From Deltaproteobacteria bacterium (GTDB taxonomy: Bacteria > Desulfobacterota > GWC2-55-46), in the NCBI GenBank assembly GCA_030646655.1, contig JAUSLB010000041.1, forward strand, positions 1 to 5,456: DNA of 5,456 bases, in the 5' to 3' direction. How positions within the stretch are numbered: the stretch's first letter is position 1; each line of letters starts with the position of its first letter. This document shows, one piece after another, positions 1 to 5,456 of this stretch. Both the position numbers and the translations under genes were made by a program. The notes beneath the pieces were generated by a model. It ran no database searches. It saw nothing but the letters and a program-made list of their open reading frames with translations, and was not told where the DNA came from.

Positions 1-254
1 ACTATGGACTCCTCCGCGTGCTTTATAGCCTCCTTGACGTGGTCTAAGGCCTCCTTGGCGTGCTCGTTGTTGTTCGTTGCCTTGAGGGACTCCTCAAGGT
101 GCTGAACGCCCTCCCTCAGATGGTTTATCCCTACATTCATGTGCTTTGCCGCTACCTGAGCGTGCTTCTCGGTTGAAAAGGCCAACTGGGCTGAGGCGAG
201 ATTGAGCGCGAAGGCCGCAAAGAGCGGGACTACTAAAAGAGTTATCTTCTTCAT
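1..254 (-). CDS. Secreted His-rich small metal-binding-like protein (partial, 3' end off the left edge)
   Basis: The visible part is 84 codons read leftward from ATG at 254-252, and the gene continues past base 1. A perfect AAGGAGG ribosome site lies at 267-261, 6 nt before the start, so the start is firm. Residues 1-22 form a Sec signal peptide: MKK, a hydrophobic core, then Ala-Ser-Ala before Gln23, which predicts periplasmic export. The mature part is polar, Ala/Glu/Lys-rich and clearly helical. Histidines stand at 31, 38, 45 and 52, then 65, 72 and 79, exactly seven residues apart in each run, with an Asn-rich turn (61-63) between the runs. This looks like a helical hairpin with one His-lined face. 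It resembles the periplasmic small metal-binding protein (SMBP) family known from Nitrosomonas, whose members bind divalent metals through many histidines. No Cys is present. The family call comes from pattern memory, not a search, and metal binding is inferred. The gene has its own promoter and diverges from alr. Confidence 0.72.
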   Translation of the reverse strand, partial: MKKITLLVVPLFAAFALNLASAQLAFSTEKHAQVAAKHMNVGINHLREGVQHLEESLKATNNNEHAKEALDHVKEAIKHAEESI

Positions 255-292
255 CTTAATCCTCCTTAAAAACGATTTTAAATCCCTGTTTA

Positions 293-321
293 ATTCTCCT
301 AAATTTCAGAAGGTCTGTCAA
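293..321 (-). promoter_or_regulatory. Sigma70-type promoter for the small His-rich protein gene
   Basis: Read on the minus strand, a perfect -35 box TTGACA (321-316) is followed by a 17-nt spacer and a -10 box GAGAAT (298-293, 4 of 6 to consensus, with the key A2 and T6 kept). Transcription would start near 286, giving a leader of about 30 nt that carries the AAGGAGG ribosome site. The consensus -35 and ideal spacing make this a good prediction; it is not experimentally shown. Confidence 0.6.
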
Positions 322-366
322 ATCGCGGGGCTTCTTAAGGCCGGTGAAGGGGTAGATAGTTTTCCC

Positions 367-395
367 TTTACAGGGGCCTTCGAAGGTGCTATTAA
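367..395 (+). promoter_or_regulatory. Sigma70-type promoter for the alr-mlaEFD cluster
   Basis: TTTACA (367-372) and TATTAA (390-395) are separated by exactly 17 nt. Transcription should start near 402-403. The spacer contains a perfect 10-bp palindrome CCTTCGAAGG (377-386), which could be an operator or chance. If the ATG at 411 is used the mRNA leader is only about 8 nt, with no room for a ribosome site. If the TTG at 438 is used the leader is about 35 nt. The promoter faces away from the divergent minus-strand promoter, with about 45 bp between the two -35 boxes. Confidence 0.6.
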
Positions 396-410
396 GTATC
401 TGTTAATAAT

Positions 411-1553
411 ATGATTTTTGCCTTCGGGGAAAAACTATTGGAAAAAAGGCCGACCTCCGCTTACATAGATACGGAGGCGCTTAAGTTCAATTACCTGCAA
501 TTAAGGCGGCAGGTATCCGAAAACACGAAGTTTATGGCCATAGTCAAGGCCAACGCCTACGGCCACGGAGACCTCGAGGCCGCTAAGGTCCTGCAATCGC
601 TCGGCTGCGAATACCTCGGCGTAGCGATACCCGAAGAGGGGGCAAAGCTCAGGCTCGGCGGCATAAAGAGCCCTATCGTTATCCTCGGAGGCGTTTACCC
701 GGGCCAGTTCAGCGAGATATTCGAGCTCGATCTAACGCCGGTCGTCTTTGACGTCGATACAGCCCGCCTCCTGAACGACTTCGCCAAAAAGGCCGGTGTA
801 AAAAAGAAGGTGCATGTCAAGATAGATACGGGCATGGGCAGGCTCGGGTTGCTGCCCGCCCAGATAGAAGGGTTCTTTAAAGAGTTTAAATCCCTTTCCG
901 GCTTGAAGCTTGAGGCAGTGCTCTCCCACTTCGCGGAATCCGAAAGCCTCGACCCCTCATACTCCCAAGCCCAGCTCGGGCTTTTTAAAAAGGCCGTAGA
1001 GGAGATAAAGGGCCTCGGCGTTATCCCTGACTTCATGGACATGGCAAATAGCGCGGCCGCGGTGAACTTAAAGGACTCGCAACTTAACCTCATAAGGCCC
1101 GGCATAATGCTCTACGGCTCTTATCCCGCAAGACACTTAAGGGAAAAGATAACGCTTAAGCCGGTTATGGAGCTTAAGACCCGCATCCTGCATTTAAAGG
1201 GCCTCGGGCCCGGCTCATCCGTCAGCTACGGCAGAAAGTTCATAACCAAAAGGGACAGCCTGATAGCCATACTCCCCATAGGCTATGCCGACGGCCTCCC
1301 GAGGCGGCTTACGGGCGTTGGGGAGGTGCTTATAAGGGGCAAAAGGGCACCCATAGCCGGGGCGGTCTGCATGGACCTCACCATGGCGGATGTGACCGGC
1401 ATACCCGGGGTTGCCGTAGGCGACGAGGCTGTTATAATCGGCAGACAGGGCGGGCAGGAGATAACCGCGGAAGATATCGCCGAGAAGACGGGAACCATAA
1501 GCTACGAGATATTCTGCAACGTCTCCCCGCGCGTCCCGAGGATATACGTATGA
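411..1553 (+). CDS. alr: Alanine racemase (PLP-dependent)
   Basis: Interconverts L- and D-alanine in the cytoplasm, supplying D-Ala for peptidoglycan. At 380 aa it has normal family length. The N-terminal TIM-barrel part carries the PLP lysine K46 in the AIVKANAYGHG motif, the KIDTGMGRLG segment (137-146, with the Arg that contacts the cofactor/substrate site), the LSHF motif with H173 and the RPGIMLYG motif (229-236). The C-terminal beta domain carries the second catalytic base Y273 in SVSYGRKF, the GYADG motif (291-295) and C320-M321-D322, and ends in the usual SPRVPRIYV. All key residues are present, so it should be active. The start is uncertain. ATG 411 has no Shine-Dalgarno sequence and lies about 8 nt after the predicted transcription start. 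TTG 438 has GGGGA at 426-430 and would give a 371-aa protein beginning MEKRPTSAYID, closer to typical family N termini. Its stop overlaps the mlaE start (ATGA), so the two are translationally coupled. Confidence 0.96.
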   Translation: MIFAFGEKLLEKRPTSAYIDTEALKFNYLQLRRQVSENTKFMAIVKANAYGHGDLEAAKVLQSLGCEYLGVAIPEEGAKLRLGGIKSPIVILGGVYPGQFSEIFELDLTPVVFDVDTARLLNDFAKKAGVKKKVHVKIDTGMGRLGLLPAQIEGFFKEFKSLSGLKLEAVLSHFAESESLDPSYSQAQLGLFKKAVEEIKGLGVIPDFMDMANSAAAVNLKDSQLNLIRPGIMLYGSYPARHLREKITLKPVMELKTRILHLKGLGPGSSVSYGRKFITKRDSLIAILPIGYADGLPRRLTGVGEVLIRGKRAPIAGAVCMDLTMADVTGIPGVAVGDEAVIIGRQGGQEITAEDIAEKTGTISYEIFCNVSPRVPRIYV

Positions 1554-2323
1554 TGAGGGAATATCTTGAGAGGCTTGGGAAGACGGCCGAGAGGTTCGTT
1601 GATTCCACCGGGCAGATGGCTTTGATGCTCGCGCAGGCGGCTATGTACGCGTTCCTGCCCCCCATAAAGTTCAGGAACATCTTTAAGCAGATGGAGTTTG
1701 TGGGCGTGCAGTCGCTTTTCGTAGTCATACTTACGGGCTCGTTTACCGGCATGGTCTTGGCGCTGCAGTCCTACAACGCGCTAAAGAGGTTCGGGGCGGA
1801 AAGCCTTGTCGGCCCGACGGTCGCCCTGTCGATGGCCCGCGAGCTCGGGCCGGTCTTAACGGGCCTTATGGTCACAGGCAGGGCGGGCAGCGCCATGGCA
1901 ACGGAGCTGGGCACGATGAGGGTCACCGAGCAGATAGACGCTTTAATAACGATGGCCGTAAACCCTGTTAAATACTTGGTCGTTCCGAGGATACTCGCTG
2001 GCATCCTCATGTTCCCTATCCTTACTATAGTCACTGACTTCGTTGGGGTAGTCGGCGGATATATGATAGGCGTAAGGCTCCTCGGCATAAACCCCGGGGT
2101 TTACATTGGCCGCACTATAGACTTCGTGCAGGTCGACGATATCGTGACCGGGCTTACGAAATCGATCGTATTCGGGCTTATAACGACGCTTGTTGCGAGC
2201 TACCACGGCTTTTACGCCACAGGAGGCGCCGAGGGCGTGGGCAGGGCCGCCACAAGCTCCGTCGTTCTGGGGAGCGTCCTTATACTCGTCTCTGATTACC
2301 TTATGTCCTCCTTCATGGTCTGA
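1550..2323 (+). CDS. mlaE: MlaE-family ABC transporter permease
   Basis: Inner-membrane permease of an MCE-type phospholipid transporter, working with the MlaF ATPase and the MCE protein encoded just downstream. At 257 aa it is the usual length for a stand-alone MlaE. An amphipathic N-terminal interface stretch (about 1-45) is followed by about five hydrophobic segments, near 50-72, 88-110, 146-172, 200-218 and 235-255. The family hallmark block is intact: ARELGPVLTGLMVTGRAGSA (96-115), then ELGTMRVTEQIDAL (119-132), the cytoplasmic stretch that docks on the ATPase. The C-terminal GGAEGVGRAAT segment (225-235) is also typical. There is no N-terminal STAS (MlaB-like) fusion. The start at 1550 overlaps the alr stop by 4 bp and has GAGGA at 1538-1542, 7 nt upstream; a second ATG follows directly. 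Placement after alr implies co-transcription. Confidence 0.95.
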   Translation: MMREYLERLGKTAERFVDSTGQMALMLAQAAMYAFLPPIKFRNIFKQMEFVGVQSLFVVILTGSFTGMVLALQSYNALKRFGAESLVGPTVALSMARELGPVLTGLMVTGRAGSAMATELGTMRVTEQIDALITMAVNPVKYLVVPRILAGILMFPILTIVTDFVGVVGGYMIGVRLLGINPGVYIGRTIDFVQVDDIVTGLTKSIVFGLITTLVASYHGFYATGGAEGVGRAATSSVVLGSVLILVSDYLMSSFMV

Positions 2324-2345
2324 GGCTTGCTAACACTCCGGATAT

Positions 2346-3092
2346 ATGATAAAAATTATTAACTTAAAGAAGTCTTTCGGAGATAAGAAAGTCCTTGACG
2401 GGGTCAACCTCGAGATAGAAAAGGGGAAGATCACCGTCATAATCGGCAGGAGCGGGGAAGGCAAAAGCGTCCTTATAAAGCACATAATGGGGCTCCTCAG
2501 GCCTGACGAGGGTTCTATCTTCCTCGATGACCTTGAGATAACCTCGATGAGGGAGCGCGATTTCAACGAGGTCAGGAAGCGCTTCGGCATGCTCTTTCAG
2601 GGCGCGGCGCTCTTCGATTCCATGACTGTAGCAGGGAACGTAGGTTTTCCTTTAAAAGAGCATACCGACCTGAACGACGAGGACATCATCAAGGTAGTAA
2701 GGGAGAAGCTCAAGAGGGTCGGGCTCGTGGGGGTGGAGGAGATGATGCCGGCCGAGCTTAGCGGCGGCATGAAAAAGAGGGTGGGGTTAGCCAGGGCGAT
2801 AGTAATGGACCCGGAGATAGTCCTTTTCGACGAGCCCACCACAGGCCTTGACCCGATAATGAGCGATTCCATCTCAGATCTCGTACTGGACACCCAGCGC
2901 GTGCTTAAGACCACCTATATACTCATCACCCACGACATCCCCTTTACCTATAAGATTGCCGACAAGATAGCGATGCTCCACGAGGGGAAGATAATCGAGC
3001 AGGGCAGCGTGGAGGAGATGAAGGCCAACCCTGACCCGATACTTCGCCAGTTCCTCGAAGGCAGGGCCGAGGGGCCGATAAAGGTATATTAG
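2346..3092 (+). CDS. mlaF: MlaF-family ABC transporter ATP-binding protein
   Basis: Cytoplasmic ATPase that powers the MlaE permease. At 248 aa it is a complete single nucleotide-binding domain. Motifs in order: Walker A GRSGEGKS (34-41), Q-loop Q85 inside GMLFQGAALFDSMTV, signature LSGGM (138-142) followed by KKRVGLARA, Walker B IVLFDEP (158-164) with catalytic E163, D-loop near 167-170, and H-loop H196 in LITHD. The LFDSMTV-x-x-NV-x-FPL wording after the Q-loop and SGGM rather than SGGQ are typical of the MlaF/Mkl branch that serves MCE systems. The gene starts 22 nt after the mlaE stop. The ribosome site is weak (CGGA about 4 nt before the start), so translation may depend partly on coupling to mlaE. 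The C-terminal tail (230-248) is short, and nothing looks broken. Confidence 0.95.
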   Translation: MIKIINLKKSFGDKKVLDGVNLEIEKGKITVIIGRSGEGKSVLIKHIMGLLRPDEGSIFLDDLEITSMRERDFNEVRKRFGMLFQGAALFDSMTVAGNVGFPLKEHTDLNDEDIIKVVREKLKRVGLVGVEEMMPAELSGGMKKRVGLARAIVMDPEIVLFDEPTTGLDPIMSDSISDLVLDTQRVLKTTYILITHDIPFTYKIADKIAMLHEGKIIEQGSVEEMKANPDPILRQFLEGRAEGPIKVY

Positions 3093-4592
3093 ATGCCTGA
3101 GAAAAAATCTTCCATATTAAAGCTCAGCCCCGAGGCAAAGGTCGGCCTCTTCGTGCTCCTCGGCATAATACTGCTTGTCTATATGTCGTTACGGCTCGGC
3201 GGCATAAAGTTCGGCAGGGCCGAAGGCTATCGCCTTACCGTTGACTTCGATTCAGCCTCCGGGCTCGATAAGGACGCTTCCGTCCGGGTCGCCGGGGTCG
3301 AGGTCGGCAGGGTCAGGGAGATAACCCTTAAGAACGACAAGGCCCATCTGATACTGGAGATAAGGCCGGGCGTAAAGGTCGGCAGGGACTTTACGGCTGT
3401 TTTGACCACCAAAGGCCTCCTCGGCGAGAAGTACCTCGAGCTGATACCCGGCTCGCCAACGGCCCCGCCGTTAAAAGAAGGCGAGGAGATAACCCGCACC
3501 CAGTCCTACGCCGACATGGATAAGCTCATAACCATCTTAAGCGATGTGTCGAATGATGTTAAGAATGTCACCGAGTCCTTGAGCAAGGTCCTCGGCGGGG
3601 ATGAGGGAGAGATGACATTAAGGAACATAGTCAAGAACATAGAGGAGATCTCCTTCCGGGTAAACAGGATAGTGGCCAAGAACGACGCGCAGCTCGAGCA
3701 CGTGCTTAAGAACCTCGATGAGTTCACGTCCATGCTTAAAAACGAGGGGCCGGGCATAACGGCCGAGCTTAAGACAGCCGTAAAAAACCTTAACGAGGCG
3801 CTCATTAAGACTTCGTCGAACCTGAACCAGATGATCGATGAGAACAGGGGCAATTTAAAAGAAGGCGTCGAGAACCTGAAGACCGCCTCCCTAAGCCTCC
3901 AGCAGGCGATGGACACCGTCAATAAGGTGACAAAGGAGATAGCGCCGGGCATAAGCGCTACCTTCAATTCCGTCGGCTCGATAGCGAAAAAGATCGACAA
4001 GGGCGAAGGCACCATCGGCAAACTCATAAACGACACCGAGCTGCACGAGAACATAAATAAGACCGTATCAGGGATAAACAACTACATAGCGAAGACAGAG
4101 AGCTTCCATATGTTCATAGGCTACAGGGGCGAGTACCTGTTCGACGCGAGGGACACCAAGAGCTATTTCTCCTTAAGGATACAGCCCAAGGCCGATAAAT
4201 ACTACCTGTTGGAGGTAGTCGACGACCCGAGGGGCAAGAGGAGGAAGGAGACCACGGAGACCGTCGTAGGCTCCACTACCACGACCTCGGTTGAGACCAA
4301 GACGTCCGAAGCGCTAAAGTTCTCAGCCCAGATAGCAAAGAGGCTCAAGAGCGTGATCCTTAGGGGCGGCATTATCGAATCCACCGGAGGAGCCGGGATC
4401 GACTATTACATGTACAGCGACAGGCTTAAACTGAGCCTCGAGGCGTTCGACTTCAGCCAGAAGGGCAACCCCCATCTTAAGGCAAGCTCGACAGTATACC
4501 TTAGCAAGTTCTTCTACCTTACCGCGGGCTATGACGATTTCGTGAGCAAGGTGGGCCTGCAGTCGGCATACGTAGGCGTAGGCTTCCAGTAA
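3093..4592 (+). CDS. mlaD: MlaD-like MCE-domain protein with long helical stalk and beta-strand-rich C-terminal domain
   Basis: Substrate-binding MCE component of the MlaFE transporter. An N-terminal membrane anchor (16-35) has a short positive cytoplasmic tail. A single MCE domain follows at about 45-120, with FDSASGLDKDASVRVAGVEV (52-71) and the GLLGEKYLELIPG block (108-120). Residues about 140-335 are hydrophilic and helix-forming with heptad-like spacing, including a GEGTIGKLINDTEL segment (304-317) common in MCE proteins. Residues 338-499 change character: about ten short stretches of alternating polar and hydrophobic/aromatic residues (for example FHMFIGYRGEYLF, KSYFSLRI, KFFYLTAGYDDF, and a final SAYVGVGFQ) separated by charged turns, as in outer-membrane beta barrels. 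A Thr/Ser-rich stretch (387-404) looks like a loop. An E. coli-type MlaD is about 180 aa, so this is far longer. The ATG follows the mlaF stop directly, with AAAGG 8 nt upstream. The MCE assignment is firm; the barrel is inferred from residue pattern. Confidence 0.9.
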   Translation: MPEKKSSILKLSPEAKVGLFVLLGIILLVYMSLRLGGIKFGRAEGYRLTVDFDSASGLDKDASVRVAGVEVGRVREITLKNDKAHLILEIRPGVKVGRDFTAVLTTKGLLGEKYLELIPGSPTAPPLKEGEEITRTQSYADMDKLITILSDVSNDVKNVTESLSKVLGGDEGEMTLRNIVKNIEEISFRVNRIVAKNDAQLEHVLKNLDEFTSMLKNEGPGITAELKTAVKNLNEALIKTSSNLNQMIDENRGNLKEGVENLKTASLSLQQAMDTVNKVTKEIAPGISATFNSVGSIAKKIDKGEGTIGKLINDTELHENINKTVSGINNYIAKTESFHMFIGYRGEYLFDARDTKSYFSLRIQPKADKYYLLEVVDDPRGKRRKETTETVVGSTTTTSVETKTSEALKFSAQIAKRLKSVILRGGIIESTGGAGIDYYMYSDRLKLSLEAFDFSQKGNPHLKASSTVYLSKFFYLTAGYDDFVSKVGLQSAYVGVGFQ

Positions 4593-4639
4593 GAGGATGA
4601 GGACATAAAATACCTCATCAGCTCTGCCCCGGTATCCTC
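4593..4639 (+). other. Inverted-repeat structure just after the mlaD stop
   Basis: Directly after the TAA, GATGAGG (4596-4602) pairs with CCTCATC (4613-4619) around a 10-nt A/T-rich loop. A competing outer pairing is possible between GAGGAT (4593-4598) and ATCCTC (4634-4639). No T-run follows the 7-bp hairpin; the first run of Ts is at about 4662-4666. This is not a standard intrinsic terminator. It could protect the 3' end of the operon mRNA or assist termination by another route, or have no role. Confidence 0.35.
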
Positions 4640-4683
4640 TTTCAGGTAGATATTCCCCCTTTTTCAAAACCCTCTCCAATCTC

Positions 4684-4712
4684 TTGATTATAGCCTGAAA
4701 AAAAGGTATAGT
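4684..4712 (+). promoter_or_regulatory. Sigma70-type promoter for the RACo-like gene
   Basis: TTGATT (4684-4689, 4 of 6) and TATAGT (4707-4712, 5 of 6) lie 17 nt apart, in an A/T-rich stretch. The predicted transcription start is near 4719, giving a leader of about 55 nt to the TTG start at 4774. This suggests the downstream gene has its own transcription unit, separate from the alr-mlaEFD cluster. Confidence 0.6.
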
Positions 4713-4765
4713 TTTTGCCTTCAAACGACGGCTTTATAAGTCATTTGCAAGGGCCTTTTCTTTTT

Positions 4766-4776
4766 GGAGCCTATTG
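4766..4776 (+). promoter_or_regulatory. Ribosome binding site deciding a TTG start
   Basis: GGAG at 4766-4769 lies 4 nt before TTG at 4774-4776. The reading frame is open back to the TGA at 4696-4698 but has no ATG or GTG upstream of the conserved ASKHA phosphate loop. This is therefore the best-supported start. The spacing is slightly short. Confidence 0.55.
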
Positions 4777-5456
4777 AGTAAAGATATCGGCGATAAAGGC
4801 CCCATCGGGGTCGCCTTTGACATAGGCACTACGACCATAGCCGCCGCATCCGTTGACATGGAAAGCGGGCGCGTGCTGGGCGAGAGGGCGCTGCCGAACC
4901 CGCAGGCAAAATGGGGCGGCGACGTGGTGTCAAGGATCAACGCGGCAATAAAAGACCCGTCTCTTTTGGAAGGCCTCTCAAAGAGCGTCAGGGAGGCATG
5001 CGATACGATAATCGAAGGCCTTATGGGAGGGGAGAAAGCCGCCGAAGTCGTAATAGCCGGGAACCCGGTTATGGAGCACCTCTTTTTGGGCATCTCGCCC
5101 GAGCCGCTCTCCCGTCCGCCTTATAAGCCGGCATTTAAGGCCGCAAAGAGGCTGAGCGCCAAAGAGGCGGGCCTGATCTCAGGCGCGCCTCTCTACGCGT
5201 TCCCTTTAATAGGCGGGTTCGTGGGCGGGGATGCCGTAGCCGTGATCCTCTGCCTCGGGCTCCGTAAGAACCCTCTGCCCGCGCTTACTATTGACATAGG
5301 CACCAATAGCGAGATAATGCTCTCATCCAACGGGGCAATCTATGCCACGAGCGCCGCGGCAGGGCCTGCGTTCGAGGGCGGGGAGATAGAATACGGCATG
5401 GCCGCGGACAAGGGCGCGATACAGGGCGTAAAGATAGAGGGCGACAGGGTATCGCT
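4774..5456 (+). CDS. RACo/DUF4445-type ASKHA ATPase (partial, 3' end off the right edge), no N-terminal ferredoxin
   Basis: The visible part is 227 codons without a stop. The protein matches the family that includes RACo/RamA, which use ATP to drive reductive activation of corrinoid methyltransferase proteins. An actin/Hsp70-like phosphate loop appears at once, VAFDIGTTTIAAASVD (13-28). It is followed by NPQAKWGGDVVSRI (42-55), AGNPVMEHLFLGI (95-107), the IGGFVGGDAVAVIL block (146-159), a second nucleotide-binding loop LTIDIGTNSEIML (171-183), and AAAGPAFEGGEIEYGMAADKGAI (194-216). Full-length family members usually have an N-terminal [2Fe-2S] ferredoxin domain and a linker. Here only about 12 residues precede the ATPase core, and the 181-nt gap upstream has no room for a ferredoxin. 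The electron donor, if any, must be a separate protein. The start is TTG 4774, chosen by its GGAG site. Family membership is firm; the substrate is unknown because no methyltransferase gene is visible. Confidence 0.88.
   Translation, partial: MSKDIGDKGPIGVAFDIGTTTIAAASVDMESGRVLGERALPNPQAKWGGDVVSRINAAIKDPSLLEGLSKSVREACDTIIEGLMGGEKAAEVVIAGNPVMEHLFLGISPEPLSRPPYKPAFKAAKRLSAKEAGLISGAPLYAFPLIGGFVGGDAVAVILCLGLRKNPLPALTIDIGTNSEIMLSSNGAIYATSAAAGPAFEGGEIEYGMAADKGAIQGVKIEGDRVS

Noticed and set aside
202..414. Plus-strand open frame of 70 codons over the left intergenic region
   Set aside because: It lies antisense to the well-supported signal-peptide gene with its AAGGAGG site and covers both predicted promoters. 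It has no ribosome site and its composition is not protein-like.
3506..4081. Minus-strand open frame of 191 codons inside mlaD
   Set aside because: It is antisense to the helical stalk of the MCE protein, with Ser/Phe/Leu-rich shadow composition and no recognisable domain. The plus-strand frame is a clear family match.
4593..4670. Rho-independent terminator for the mla operon
   Set aside because: The hairpin at 4596-4619 is not followed by a T-run; the CCCCCTTTTT tract near 4657-4666 has no adjacent stable stem.
4323..4724. Minus-strand open frame of 133 codons overlapping the mlaD end and the intergenic region
   Set aside because: It would need a TTG start with no ribosome site, it opposes the predicted promoter at 4684-4712, and most of it is the complement of the beta-rich mlaD end.
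4593..4773. Possible remnant of an N-terminal ferredoxin domain upstream of the RACo-like gene
   Set aside because: The frame is closed by TGA at 4696-4698, the remaining stretch has no Cys cluster, and 181 nt is too short for a ferredoxin domain plus linker.
4911..5126. Plus-strand open frame of 71 codons within the RACo-like gene
   Set aside because: It is out of frame with the conserved ASKHA motifs, Arg/Gly-rich as expected of a shadow frame, and has no independent start signals.
1..5456. CRISPR array, tRNA/rRNA, insertion sequence or phage genes
   Set aside because: No regular repeats with spacers, no cloverleaf or rRNA-like segment, and no transposase or integrase frame were seen; the sequence is almost fully accounted for by housekeeping and envelope genes.

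Overview
The window reads as chromosome of a Gram-negative, moderately GC-rich bacterium. Ile is often ATA and Arg often AGG. A D-alanine (peptidoglycan) gene and an Mla-type lipid transport system imply a diderm envelope. Codon habit, a RACo-like gene and the architecture of the MCE protein suggest a Desulfobacterota/Nitrospirota-like lineage, but that is inference and no marker gene is present to settle it.

Layout: (1) Positions 1-254, minus strand, hold the 5' part of a gene for a secreted, histidine-patterned small protein resembling the small metal-binding protein (SMBP) family; it runs off the left edge. (2) Positions 255-410 are a divergent intergenic region with one good sigma70-type promoter in each direction. 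(3) Positions 411-4592, plus strand, are a tight four-gene cluster: alr (alanine racemase), mlaE (permease), mlaF (ATPase) and an mlaD-like MCE gene. The junctions are a 4-bp ATGA overlap, a 22-bp gap and a 0-bp gap. (4) Positions 4593-4773 are intergenic, with inverted repeats and a strong-looking promoter. (5) From 4774 to the right edge lies the start of a RACo/DUF4445-type ASKHA ATPase that begins at TTG and lacks the usual N-terminal ferredoxin domain.

How the genes fit together: MlaE and MlaF form the inner-membrane ABC engine and the MCE protein is its lipid-conducting partner. The MCE protein is 499 residues, far longer than an E. coli-type MlaD. It has an N-terminal membrane anchor, one MCE domain, about 200 helical residues, and about 160 C-terminal residues patterned like outer-membrane beta strands. 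No mlaB, mlaC or mlaA is in the window. I infer that this one protein may bridge from inner to outer membrane and replace the MlaC/MlaA relay. That is the most interesting signal here. Alr supplies D-alanine for peptidoglycan, so the operon couples two envelope functions.
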